Shown piece by piece: positions 22,163-34,597 of a stretch of DNA of 64,000 bases. Position 1 is the stretch's first letter; the number at the start of each line of letters is the position of its first letter. Origin of the DNA: Microplitis mediator (lineage: Eukaryota; Arthropoda; Insecta; Hymenoptera; Braconidae); assembly GCF_029852145.1 (NCBI RefSeq), contig NC_079976.1:23538924-23602923 (forward strand), read 5' to 3'. Below the pieces are notes generated by a model. The model was not told the origin of the DNA. It did no database searches and saw nothing but the letters and a program-made list of their open reading frames with translations. Position numbers and translations under genes: made by a program.

Positions 22163-22938
22163 CTCTCTTAAAATGAACCAGTGAAATTCCACTGATTCAA
22201 CCAGTGAAGTTCACTGGTTTAACCAGTGACTAAAAGTTCAATGGTTGAACCAGTGAATTTCACTGGTTGAATCAGTGAACGTCGCGCTCACTGGTTTCAA
22301 CCAGTGAACTAAAAATATGTAAGCGCGCGGGTACAGCAGCATTCTGTACATGAGTATATTTAAGTTTTTTATTATGTCAATAAATAAGTAATATTTATTG
22401 ATTATCTTCATGTAATATTTTAACTAACTTTTATATAACAATAATAATTATATGACACAATTTTTACAGAGTTTAAAAATAAATAACTTTGGAGTAATTT
22501 CAATAGCTTGGAGCTAACCTCAAAAATGAATGACATAATTTTAAAATTGAACAATATAAAAAGCCTATTGAAAATGGAAACAAATTAAATATTTATAAAT
22601 CCTAATAAATATTATTTATTTTACTACTAAACAATTTTTAATTAAATATAATTGTTATTAAGACTCTTTTTGTTTGACTTCACTTTGTTTATAAATAAAC
22701 GTTTATAATAAAATAAAATTAATCTAACCTATTGTGTTTATATTTATGTAGTACACCGGCGTATCACTGGTTCAACCAGTGAGTCAAGCGATCATGTTAT
22801 TCCACTGGTTGAATCAGTGAATTTCACTGGTTAAACCAGTGAACGCTCGGTTCACTGGTTGAACCAGTGGATTTCACTGGAGAATCAGTGGATTTCACTA
22901 GAAAATCAGTGAAATTTCACTGGTTCATTTTAAGAGAG
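22163..22938. mobile_element. TA-flanked element with AACCAGTGAA subrepeats
   Basis: Termini CTCTCTTAAAATGAACCAG at left and the inverse at right. TA lies at 22161-22162 and 22939-22940. The sister flank at about 32630-32645 reads ATTACTATCAATAAA with one TA and no insert. Both arms contain repeated AACCAGTGAA/TTCACTGGTT motifs; the middle is plain AT-rich DNA. It lies 3' of odorant receptor 2. Confidence 0.85.
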
Positions 22939-23609
22939 TATCAATAAATATTAGATCTAGACAATACTAGTAATCTATGGAACGATTTTTATCAAAAATT
23001 GCATGTCGAGACACTGATCACTAAAATTTTTTGATGAATTACATACAAATGACAATCTTGTAGCAGTCGTATTATTGATATAAAACGTCCTGCGACAAAT
23101 CCTTACAAATCTCAGTCTTTATATACTTTATACAAATCTGTCACAAGATAATAATTTAAATATAGTGGAAACCTAAACATGCAAACATGCAAATAATCTT
23201 CTCAATAAGACAATTTATAGATAAATTGAGAAAAATATAGATAGCCCGAATAATATTCAACATTAAACATTAAGATTTTTATATGACTTGCCCATATTAT
23301 TGGATAAAGAAATATTGCAGATATCTTACACACGGCTCATTGATAAAATCACATCCATTTTCTGAGAAAAAATTTGCGAAAGAAATTTATTGATGACATA
23401 TATACTCACACATGGCTTGCAACAGTTTTTCTCAAGAATGCGTACGTATTTTTACCGTGTCTACACCAAAATTGACAGTCACATAAAGTTGTAGACAAAT
23501 AAAACACTGGTGACTAGGCTTACGCAAGATTTTAATAAGATAGCTGCATGATAATATTAATACAAAATATAAAATCACACCGAATTCAGACTAAACTATG
23601 ATATAACTA

Positions 23610-24452
23610 TTATTTTATTATGAATAATCGCAATACTGATAAATAAGAAAAGGCTGTTTTTATGATATCCATAAATGATTCTTTAGTTAAATTGAAAAAT
23701 TTACCCACAGTAAGATACGGCGCGATACAAAGACGCATTGTAATAAAAACGACGTTTTTGTTTATAATCGGAATTTTATACCAATAACTGTATATTGCTC
23801 TCAGCATAATATCTCCTTTTCCAGACAAAGTATCTGCTATATAAGCATATATGTAGCTTTCAAGTATAATAAAATTCATCGTACAGACTGATCTCATAGC
23901 AGTTATAATATCCTTTTTATCTATAGCCAATAGCAAAGCAACACCTATAATTAAGTATATTTATTATCTTTCAATAAAAATATTACCTTCGATGAAGGTG
24001 GTTGGTATGATATATCGTGTTGTAGGTGCCATAAGGGTGTATGCGGAGAAAAATTTAGGGTAACAATTTCAATATATATCGAAAACGTTTCCCATATCGT
24101 ATAGCAATAGGTTTTTTTTTGTATTTACACTCAATAAAAAGTGTGGTTATTGTAACCATCTAAAGTATCGCTACTTATAGTTAGTTATCATAACAAAATG
24201 TATCATTAAATTGGCAATAGTTGATTACTACATTAACTATCTTCAAGTTTAAACACAAGTTTCGTCGAAATAACCATATTCTTTGAGAATATTCCGCATA
24301 CTTGGTATTGCTATTTGAATGATTTATTAAGATTGCTATTGCAGAAAGCCAAACTCTTAATATAACAATACGAATTAATAATATAGCAATATGAATTGTT
24401 AATATAGCAATAAAAAATTATTTTCCAAAACCTTTTCAAAGAGTTAAATCAT

Positions 24453-24535
<83 letters not shown>

Positions 24536-26119
24536 TCTGTAGTTAAATGCTCAGGGGATTATTCCCGGTAGTCTGACTCTACTGAGGGCCTCACCTGAGC
24601 GCCAAATCGTTACTGCTGCGATGCTTCATCAACAAGATGATCAGCATGCGCAGCAGGCCAAGTTTCGTTGCCTCAGGAGAGGGAGGGACCCGAGAATAAC
24701 AGCCTTTTGCATCCGTGATGCCAGAAACTCAACTAGCGCTGAACAAGTTGGTATTCTAGCCAGTGCAGACACAAACGACTGTTTCATCCCTTCTAGGACG
24801 CCAACAATAAGGACGACAAGCTTGACACGGTAGCCTGAGTAAAGTTTGCCACTTTCAAACAGGAGATCCTGATATATCTCGTGTTTGTGCTCTTCTTTAA
24901 CCGTGATGTTATACTCAGCAGGTGCTGAGAACTCGATGACATAAATGTCTCGAGTTGTTTTATCGAAGAGCACAATATCAGGTTTATTGTGATCTATTTT
25001 CCGAGTTGTTGCGAATGGCACATTCCAGTAAATACGGCAACGGTTATTCTCAACAACTTGCGGAATATCTCCTGGCAGATAAGGCAGCACTGGTGTTTTA
25101 TCGATACCGTGCGTGCGTCGAAGGTGGTAATAAAGTACTCGCAGAGCAGCATTGTGACGCTGGATGTATGCACTTCTTGCCAGCACAGGACATGCTGACA
25201 AGAGATGCATAAGCGTCTCAGGATGTTGCTTACACACCCTACACAAAGTGTCGGGTAGCTGCATCTGAAGTACTTTCGCACGGTATTCGAGAGTGTTGAT
25301 TACACCATCTTGGCAGGCGAAAATTTAACCTTTGGTCTCGGACATCAGGCCAGCTGACTTAAGAAAGGAAAACGTCAGCTGGGTAGACAAGCCATGATCA
25401 CGCACGTGTTTAAAAAACACGCTGTGCATGGAATTGTCTATGTGTATACTGAGCAGTTTTTGCTGCTCAGCATTCCTGACGACACTCCTCCTTAGGGAGT
25501 TCAATAAGAGGATTTACACTTCCGAGACCGAAGGATTGGCAGGCAAAAATATACCCTTCGGTCTCGGATATCAGGCCAGCTGACTTGAGGATGGAAAACG
25601 CTGTGCATGACCATAGATGTCACGATTGGTTTTATCAAAGAGCGCAATGTCAGATTTGTTGTGGTCAATCTTTTGCGATGTTGCAAGTGCCACATTTCAA
25701 TAAATACGGCAACGGTTATGCTCAATAATTTGAGGAATATCTCTTGACAGATAAGGCAGCACTTATTACTATTATTATTATTATTATTATTATTGCTTTT
25801 TTAGTTAATTGCTCAAGGGGTTATCCCCGGTAGTCCGACTCTACCGAGGGCCTCACCTGAGCGCCAAATCGTAACTGCTGCGATGCTTCATCAACAAGAT
25901 GATCAGCATGCGCAGCAGGCCAAGTTTCGTTGCCTTAGGAGACGGAGGGACCCGAGAATAACAGCCTTTTGCATCCGCGATGCCAGAAACTCAACTTGCG
26001 CTGAACAAGTTGGTATTCTTGCTAGTGCAGATATAAACGACTGTTTCATCCCTCCTAGGACGCCAACAATGAGGACGACAAGTTTGACACGGTAACCTGG
26101 GTGAAGTTTGCCAATTTCG

Positions 26120-26211
<92 letters not shown>

Positions 26212-27571
26212 GAATATAATTAAACATACAAATATATTACCAGTAACACTTATTGATGTAAGACATACTCCCATTTGCATGAAGATAACTTTATTATAAA
26301 CAATTTCCAAACAATTTGATAAAAATATCAAATGTTGATGCCTCCGGATGATCATCATTAATTCATGATTTTTGACTTCAAAATTATAACTGTTTTTACA
26401 AAATTCATCCATTCGTTTTATTAGAATATCAAATTGTCCAGAAATATGACCAGTTATTGAAACAAACATGGCGTTGCTGCAACTACCGCCAACTATTATA
26501 ATATATGACTGTACCATTTGGTTAATCAGAATTACATAATATAAATTTTTACTGACATTATTAAAAATGCAACTACTAGGTAGTAAAAATTGAAGCTGAT
26601 CCTTGTAAACTGTTCTATTCGACTGATGGTCCAGAATTGGTACTGAGCTGCTGTCAGTAAAAAATATTATTTTAATGTCATACAAAATTATTGAAATTAG
26701 ACTAGAACTGCATATTAGGAATGAGACGGTATTATAAGTTGCCGAATTATTGACCATGAGTTCAATGTAGTCGGCATTTTTTATCGACTCCCAATCTTGG
26801 GATGAGGAAATTAATAGTCGTTTTAAATAGTCACGGCCTATAGACGTATAGAATATTTTTATGAATACCAAGATACTGTACATTAGCATACAATAAGAGA
26901 TGAGGGTATCATCAATGTCGCCACAGTTTATAATAAACTTATAAACCACTGATACTGTTGTTATTATCTGTATAATAAATATAAGTAGTTACATATAAAT
27001 TGTCAATTAACCATTCGAAATACGATGAAAATTAATAAAAATACATTTTTCTTTTAATCAAATTTCCTAAGAAATTTTATTGATACATTTTTTCCGTGTC
27101 TATGATAGGTTCGGCGAGATATTTTGAAAATATGGATGCTTATTCTGAGATGCGTTTTTTGTGTCGTGTTTTAATAATGATTACTTGGAATTGAAATTGA
27201 AGCTAAAGTATCAAAGATATAATAAAAATGTGTTGAATGAAATTTTTAGAGAGTCAAATAATCTATGATAAAGACAACCATAAATTATGTCATAAATTCA
27301 AAAGCTTTAAAGTTATAGCGATTATAAACGCAGTAAAATATTAATCAGTGAAAATTGAGAAAATTTTTGATATCCAAAAATATGAAAGACAATTTTATGT
27401 TATATTTATTGAATATACATAATCCTTTAGTAGTATTACCATTTGACAAAGGGAATAACCAACAGAAAATTTACGATACAAATCGTCTCTTTGAAGTGGC
27501 CAGAGGCCGAAAATTGACATAAAAAATCTGTGCCACTTGAATCTCTCATTAATATTTTCATTTGATTGCAT
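23610..27571 (-). CDS. Odorant receptor 2 (7tm_6), exons 27571-27440, 26967-26241, 23944-23610
   Basis: Exons of 132, 727 and 335 nt give an intact 397-residue frame with the same phases and splice motifs as OR1. Exon 1 begins at the ATG of 'MQSNENINERFKW' and has 'FGLWPLQRDD'. Exon 2 is closely similar to OR1 in the extracellular loop (SSSVPILDHQ). Exon 3 ends with 'TVGKFFNLTKESFMDII' and AFSYLSVLR. Intron 2 (23945-26240) carries two tandem R4/Dong-like retrotransposon tails with long ATT tracts; the first tract starts about 30 bases after the donor. A continuous open frame runs from exon 2 through the repeat into the retrotransposon, but the GTAATA donor is intact, so this fusion is probably not used. 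Function as for OR1: an odorant-gated channel subunit. Confidence 0.85.
24455..24536. repeat. (ATT)n microsatellite
   Basis: About 27 uninterrupted ATT units at the 3' end of a minus-strand R4/Dong-like fragment. Dong-type elements are known to sit in or end with TAA repeats, so the tract is probably target and tail in one. Confidence 0.9.
24537..25762 (-). pseudogene. R4/Dong-like non-LTR retrotransposon, C-terminal endonuclease fragment
   Basis: The minus-strand frame 25264-24641 encodes the end of an R2-group pol: a CCHC finger (CRVCKQHPETLMHLLSACP), then a restriction-enzyme-like endonuclease core with 'KPDIVLFDK' and 'IYVIEFSAP', then the conserved tail 'LYSGYRVKLVVLIVG'. The reverse transcriptase is absent. 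Downstream comes an (ATT)n tract. The 25320-25762 part repeats pieces of the same element in rearranged order (two copies of a GGTCTCGGA(C/T)ATCAGGCC block), so the copy is scrambled. It lies in intron 2 of odorant receptor 2. Confidence 0.75.
25795..26119 (-). pseudogene. Second R4/Dong-like tail in OR2 intron 2
   Basis: A repeat of the last about 325 bases of the neighbouring element (ending in the same GTTAAATGCTC-type tail, here GTTAATTGCTC), between ATT tracts at 25763-25794 and 26120-26211. Only the C-terminal 70 codons survive. Confidence 0.75.
26120..26211. repeat. (TTA)n microsatellite
   Basis: About 30 TTA units between the OR2 exon 2 donor and the second R4/Dong-like tail. Confidence 0.9.
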
Positions 27572-27589
27572 TGTTGTCAAAAAAAAAAT

Positions 27590-28496
27590 TTCAATTGTCA
27601 AATTACTTTGTTTCAGTATATGGAGAGTCGTAAGTTAGAATTATATTCCTAGATACCAATAGCTGTATGGTTTTTTTATCAGCCCCATATTCAACTGACA
27701 ATGTCGATTCACCACTAAAATATCACTTCTTTTTTTTTACTAATAAATGCACCTGCGCATTATTCAAGCTTATTATTTATTTACAATGTCATATCATCCT
27801 CACATTAAAAATTTATGTGAATAATCAATAGTAAATAAATTATTCATACGAACATTGAAAATATAAGAATAAATGTCATCAACCCTTCACTAAATTTATA
27901 TACCGCGAATAGATTTATTTTCGTCTGCTGTATGCAGGTTGTAGCAAAAGAAAAAATATATTGTAGCTCCACTAATAATTTGCATACTAAATGTCGATAT
28001 ATATGTGAGTGTGTAAGTTCACTGGGATATGTTAGGCATCTAGAGAATATTTCTAAGGAACAAATTATTTCGTTACAATTCAATAGGCTTCGTATAAATT
28101 TAGATTCAGTTTTGATGAAAAAGTAGATATTGTTTTCTTTTTTGCAAGTCCTATATTATGCTCCCTGATGAATATATATATCTTTTATTTTAAGACAAGC
28201 TTGTGTTTAATACCATTGTGATTTATATATTTTCTCACTTGAAAGTAAAGAAAAAAATTTTCATATTTAACCGAGAAAAAATCGTCATATAAATTCTATT
28301 TTTTAAAAATAAGTATTAAATGTGGGGATATAAATTATAATACTCAGGAGACAATTTAGAGTTAAATCAGTACCCACACCGATATATTTACATTTCTAAA
28401 TTGAAATATATCAATGTAAGTACCTGTTTAACAGAAAATTCAACTTCCGACATAAATAAAAAATTAAAATTTTTCACTTCTTAATTATTATATTAG
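27590..28496. promoter_or_regulatory. Upstream block of odorant receptor 2
   Basis: Nearly identical to 39585-40494 upstream of OR3 and more distantly to 19440-20018. It contains the GCACCTGCGCATTATTCAAG segment. Similarity with the OR3 copy stops at about 28496/40494, which marks the right edge of the OR2/OR3 duplication. A minus-strand frame of 79 codons is shared by both copies but has no recognised domain. Confidence 0.5.
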
Positions 28497-28516
28497 GTGA
28501 AATTTATGTGTAAAGA

Positions 28517-30640
28517 CATCGAGAAGACAGCCATCATTACATTTTTTTGCTTGTTCGAATTCCCATATATGGCGTTTGGACTTCGAAATGCCGCACAAAC
28601 TTTTCAAAGTTTCATCGATGAGGCCACACGAGACCGTTTGTCTTCCCGTACATCGACGACGTGCGAGTAGCTTTCGAGAACGAGGAGCAGCATCTCGAGC
28701 ACCTAAGAATTTTGTTTCAGTGCTTACAAGACTACGGACTGCGTCATCAACGCAGCCAAATCGGTGTTGGGCCAGCACGAGGTCAAATTTTTAGACCATT
28801 ACATCAGCGAAAAAGATATCAAGCCGTTGTCCGACAGGGTAGACGCAATTATTAACTTAAAATTCCCTAGTACGATCTCTGTATTACGTGGTTTTCTAGG
28901 TACCATAAATTTCTATAGGAAATTTATCAGAAATGCTGCAGAAATCCTTGCACCGCCCTCAACGGGCCAAAAGTCAAAGGATCAACGCTGATCGTCGAGA
29001 CACCAGAACTCCGACAGGCCTACGACAACGTAAAGCAAGCGTTAGCCAACGCTGCAATGCTTGCGCATCCGAACGACGACGCAACTTGGACTATTATCTC
29101 GGACGCATCAAACACTGCCATTGGTGCAGTTCTGCAACAACTAGTTGACGAAAAATGGCAACTGCTCGCGTTCTTCAGCAGAAAACTACAACTTTCCATT
29201 CAAAAATTATCGACGTACGATCGTGAACTTCACGCCATCTACGAAGCTGGCCGATACTTCCGTCGTATTTTTGAAGGTAAGCAGGTTGCAATTTACACCG
29301 ACCATAAACCATTGCTCTTTGCTTTTCAGCAACATACTGAACGAGCATCACCGTGGCACTTTCGTCACCTAGACTTTAATAGCCAATTCACGAGTGATTT
29401 TAGACACATTTTTGTACACGAGAATATCGTTGCAGACACACTATCGCGCGTTGAAGCCATTTCGACACTAGTTATCTTGCACGAGCTGGTGAGGGCTCAG
29501 AAGAACGATCCTGAACTTCAAGATCTTCTTAACTACGCAACGATGTCACTACAGTGGTAACGAATTGTCTTCAATGACCATCCGGTCACAGTTTATTGTG
29601 ATGTTTCATCAGGTAAACCATGTCCATACGTTCCTGGTCAACTTTGAAAGAAAGTTTTCGACGCGTTGCTCTCTCTTTGGCACAACCCGGTACCAGAGCA
29701 TCTCAGATACTAGAGAGCAAGCGCTACGTTTGGCCATCAATCCAGAAAGATTGCCGAGAGTAGGCCAAAGTTTGCATAAACTGCCAGCGAAACAAGATCC
29801 ATCGTCACGCGTCTTCACCTCTCGCTCGTTTTGAATTGCCGACACAACGTTTCGAGCATATCCACATCGACCTAGTCTCTCTACCAGTATCTCGCGATTA
29901 CAACAAGTGCCTGACGATCGTCGACAGATTTCCCCGGTTTCCAGAAGCCGTTGCACTTAAAAATATAGACGCAGATACTGTCGCACTCGCGCTGTTTAGA
30001 GAATGGATCGCAAAATATGGTGTACCAACAAGAATAACGTCCGACCAAAGAAGACAATTCAGATCATCGTTGTTCTAATCTCTGAATAAATTATTTGGGA
30101 TAACACATTTATTAACGAAGCCGTATTATCCTCAATCCAATGGACTAGTAGAACGCCTACACCGGCAACTCAAATCTGCACTGTTGTGTCATGATGACAC
30201 TTGGTATGACGTGCTACCCCTTGTCTTACTTGGTCTACGAGCAGCCTGAAAAGAGGACATACAAGCTACCCCAGCCGAACTTGTATACGGTGAGCCGATT
30301 CGTCTCCCAGGTGAACTACTAGTTTCGTCAAATATACACGCAAATGCTGAAAGTGTTTTACGTGATTTAAAATCATATTTCAATAAATTAGCACCGGCTG
30401 GAATCTCGCATCATGAAGAGCATTCTGTTTGCTGTTTCAGAGACCTCAACACTTGTTCCAACGTACTAGTGCAAATCGGACAAATTGGACCATCATTCTC
30501 ATCTCCGTATAAAGGTCCGTACGAAGTCGTCGCGCGACATGATAAATATTTTATCGTGAACTACAAATGCGTCAATACTACAATTTCTGTTGACAGGCTG
30601 AAACCTGTCTATTTCGTGGCCGACGACACATAAAATTATT
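28517..30640 (+). pseudogene. Ty3/gypsy pol pseudogene (CsRn1/Kabuki-like)
   Basis: The pieces are in pol order. RT from 'FEFPYMAFGLRNAAQTFQ' (about 28552) to a YIDD box in a shifted frame (about 28650), then 'GFLGTINFYRKFIRNAA'. RNase H in 29057-29560 (WTIISDASNTAIGAVL, YTDHKPLLFAF, 'VADTLSRVEAI'). Integrase core from 29836 (FEHIHIDLVSLP, ITSDQ, then a later PQSNGLVERLHRQL block in another frame). The 5' part of RT, protease and gag are missing. Several frameshifts and stops are spread over the copy, so it is dead. Family features and the tRNA-Trp-like primer site next to the LTR (31168) fit the CsRn1/Kabuki clade. Confidence 0.85.
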
Positions 30641-30812
30641 TTTTTTCATAGTTTAAACCATTGTTTAAATTAATTTTTTGTTTATTATCTCTCTAGCTAG
30701 TACTTTCCCCACACCGTAGCAAACATGCTCAAATTAGTTTTTTATTATTTTTGTTTTGCATTGTAAATATCTCTTATTATTTTTGATTTGTACATAAGCA
30801 TCATATTTTTTT

Positions 30813-30826
30813 AAGAGAGGAAGTAC
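30813..30826 (+). other. Polypurine tract candidate
   Basis: AAGAGAGGAAGTAC immediately precedes the LTR at 30827, the expected place for plus-strand priming of the pol at left. Confidence 0.5.
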
Positions 30827-31166
30827 TGTAGTGACTGCGTCACTCCTTATATTATTAAATTCATAATTTCGGATAAGTCCGTCGACCATCGATCATCATC
30901 GATCGCCGAATATTTTCCCCCACGCGGATTCGATATTTGGTGGCAACAGTACACACAGTACACAGTACAGTACACACTCGTACATTAGAGAAATACACGG
31001 CAACTAGCTAGACACATATCTAATGCGACCAGCATTGCCTTGTATTATTATATAATTCATTAAATGAAACTGATTATTTATTATTTTGTTAACACTAATA
31101 ATTGGAGTCAGATAAATTAATTAACGTAGTGATTAAGATCCTATAAACCTCATCCCAGTCACTACA
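30827..31166 (+). repeat. LTR of the CsRn1/Kabuki-like element
   Basis: 340 bp, beginning TGTAGTGACTG and ending with the exact inverse CAGTCACTACA (11-bp perfect inverted ends). Preceded by a polypurine tract and followed, unusually, by a primer-binding site. No second LTR copy is present in the window. Confidence 0.75.
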
Positions 31167-31167
31167 T

Positions 31168-31186
31168 TGGTGACCCCAAGACGTGA
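31168..31186 (+). other. tRNA-Trp-like primer-binding site
   Basis: TGGTGACCCCAAGACGTGA lies one base after the LTR. It matches the complement of the tRNA-Trp 3' end apart from one or two extra bases. In Ty3/gypsy of the CsRn1 group tRNA-Trp is the usual primer. Confidence 0.6.
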
Positions 31187-32405
31187 TACCCTATCATGCC
31201 TCTGATGGCGAGTGGACCTACCCCCGCCATTTTGTGCCTTAAAACATCATGGCGGCCACAAAAAACTCGCAGATTAGAGATCACTAGGTGATAGATGAGG
31301 GCAGGTGATTATAATGGCGTGTCTGAAATCTTGGTGATTATATTCCTACGTGGAGGAAGCCCGTATGGGTTGGGGAAGAACTTGCTCCCCACCACTCCTA
31401 TGCAAGCAGTTCACCAGAGCTGAAGTTTGGTACCATGGGGGATCCATTCCAAGCCCCACTTCGACCAGAGTCTCTCTATTTCCTGAGATGGGAGGAGTGT
31501 TTGGGTCCAAATGAGGTCGATCTCGTGGTGGCTGTTGGTGAGACACCCACATGCAATGCATGCCTAATGGGTAAGTTAATGTGAGCTTATGCTCATATTT
31601 CGCTATTATAATATATGGTGGATTCAGTATATACAATAGGGATTTCGCAGCGCGAGTATGCCCAAAAGGGCGAGGTATCGGCCTCCCGTTAAACGGAGGT
31701 GGGCTTAACGGCCCCGTTACATTAATTAATTATCACGCCTCTGACGTCCTCCAAATCCACATTTGACGCGTCCCTCTCTTCACAGGTCGAAGTGCGATTA
31801 GTACTCCCAAAAACTGAGAAACAAGGTTCGGCTTCACTCTGCGAGATGGCATTGTACAACTCGCCTCTCGCAATACCTCGTCCCTACACCTGTTTCAATG
31901 TATAACATTTCCAACATGTAACTTCCAACTCGGCGTCTTAGGTGGGGTATACGATAGACACACCTAATTAAGGAGTCTCAGCTATCGTACACTTCGATGA
32001 AACGCCTCTCACCCCACAAATACCTTTTTCCACCTCTCCCGTTCTCATTATCACTCACAACGTTGCACTATTTGGAATGTAGTGACTTAGGCAGTGATTG
32101 TTTCAATCTAATCCTAAAGAGTCGTCGCTACATACATAAATTTTTTAACGAGTGGTATTTTGGCCATTGGACAGCCAGGTCAGGGGCATCCAGTCTTGGC
32201 CCAAGCTCGGGTAATCACTGTAACGGCCAGGACTGAGTACCCAATCTTAAGCCAAGCATGGCCCATATAGGTGTGTCAAAGCTAGGTTCCCCAATGCTGG
32301 GCCAAGTAGCGCCCCGTTGTTCAACTCTAGCAGTTCCTGCATGGGATTACGGCGTGCATTCACTTCACGGCCAAGACCACGTGTCAATTGTTATACGCGA
32401 TTTTA
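31187..32405. other. Unassigned region after the primer-binding site
   Basis: No long frame. The first part may be leader or gag remnant of a second retroelement copy. 31855-32050 is the dispersed repeat also seen at 8050-8230. 32150-32390 contains TCTTGGCCCAAGC-type motifs related to the 50838-51531 element. Confidence 0.4.
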
Positions 32406-33208
32406 CTATTATAAAGTGCAAATGAAACATCGAAATTATTTATTACTAATTTTGTGTAATTTTTAGTTATTAAATTCCACCACACCTACACCAGAATCCC
32501 ACAGATCGTTCGCTAACGTTACAAATATTTTTTAATTCAATTAACAAGGAAACAAAATCATGGTTTTTAAGCAGCGATGGGTGATCATGATAATAATTTA
32601 ACTCATTTTATAAATTATCGTCATATATTTATTACTATCAATAAATATTAGATCCAGACAATACTAGTAATCTATAGAACAATTTTTATCAAAAATTGCA
32701 TGTCGAGACACTGATCTAAAATCTTTTGATGAATTACATACAAATGACAATCTTGTAGCAGTCGTATTATTGATATGAAACGTCCTGCGACAAACCCCTA
32801 CATATCTCAGTCTTTATATACTTTATACAAATCTGTCACAAGATAATAACATGCAACATTAAACATTAAGATATTCATATGACTTGCTCATACTATTGGA
32901 TGAAGAAATATTGCAGATATCTTACACACGGCCCATTGATAAAATCACATCTATTTTTTGAGAAAACATTGGCGACAGAAATTTATTGATGATATATATA
33001 TGCTCACGCATGGCTTGCAGCAGTTTTACTCAAGAAATGCGTACGTAATTTTACAGCGTCTGCACCAAAATTGACAGTTAAATGAAGTCGTAGACAAATA
33101 AAACACTGGTGACTAGGCTTGCGCAAGTTTTTAATAAAATAGCTGTATGATAATATTAATACAAAATATTTAATCACACCGAGTTCAGACTAAACTACGA
33201 AATAACTA

Positions 33209-34556
33209 TTATTTTATTATGAATAATCGCAATACTGATAAATAAGAAAATGCTGTTTTTATGACACCCATAAATGAGTCGTTCGTTAAAATAAAAAATT
33301 TACCCACAGTAAGATACGGCGCGATACAAAGACGCATTGTAATGAAAACGATGTTTTTGTTTATGATCGGAATTTTATACCAATAACTGTATATTGCTCT
33401 CAGCATAATGTCTCCTTTTCCAGACAAAGTATCTGCTATATAAGCATATATGTAGCTTTCAAGTATAATAAAATTCATCGTACAGACTGATCTCATAGCA
33501 GTTATAATATCCTTTTCATCCATAGCCAATAGCAAAGCAACACCTATAATTAAGTATATTTATTATCTTTTAATAAAAATATTACCTTCGATGAAGGTGG
33601 TTGGTGTAATATATCGCGTTGTAGGTGCCATAAGGGTGTGTGCGGAGATAAATTTAGGGTAACAATTACAATATATAATGAAAACGGTTCGCATATCGTA
33701 TAGCCATAGGTTATTTTTTGTATTTACACTGAATAAAAACTGTGGTTATTGTCACCATCTAAAGTATCGCTACTTCTGGTTAGTTATCATAACAAAATGT
33801 ATCGATAAATTGGCAATACCAGAATACTGCATTAACTATTTTGAATTCCAAACAAAGTTATGTCAAAATAACCATATTCTTTGGAAATATTCTGCATACA
33901 CGGAGAGAAAAATATCGCCAGATTAAGTATACGTATCGCTATTCTGGCTATACGCTGTATAGTCATCTTACTTAACGATACGCCGTATAGCCAATTCAGC
34001 TATGCAGAGTATCCTCACAGTGGATCGTCAAAATGACGATCCGTATTCTTATTTTAGGCATTTTATGAATCGCTGACATGATTATTGCGCAAACTCTGTA
34101 TTTAGGCATCCGGCAACTGAGATCGACGATACGTATAGCTAATTTAGCTATACGGATCCTCACGCTGGCTATACAGATACTTAAATCAACGAAACTACAT
34201 ATCGTTACAAAGGCTATTCGTGGTATTGTTAAATTAAATAAACGAATACTTAACCTAACCCAAAAACGTCTCTTTACTGTAACGATACTATAGATCATCA
34301 AATTAATATGAGAGTATTCCTAAATTAGGTATACGAATCGTTATTCTGACGATACGTCATTTGAGTATACATTGGATAGCCATTATGGCGATATTTTTTT
34401 CTCCGTGTACTTGGTATTACTATTCGAACGATTCATATAGATTGCTCTTTAGAAATTCAAATTCTTAATATAGAAATCCGGATTAATAATATAGCAATAT
34501 AGCAATATAAAATTATTTTCCAAAACCTTTTCAAAAAGTTAAATCATTCATTATTG

Positions 34557-34597
<41 letters not shown>

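Noticed and set aside
25903..26949. A 348-codon minus-strand frame joining receptor exon 2, a poly-isoleucine stretch and a retrotransposon tail
   Set aside because: The exon 2 donor is intact and matches OR1 and OR3; the extension is the microsatellite and the R4/Dong-like fragment read through.
31346..31766. Short frames on both strands after the solo-looking LTR
   Set aside because: No gag or other domain could be recognised; frames are short and overlapping.
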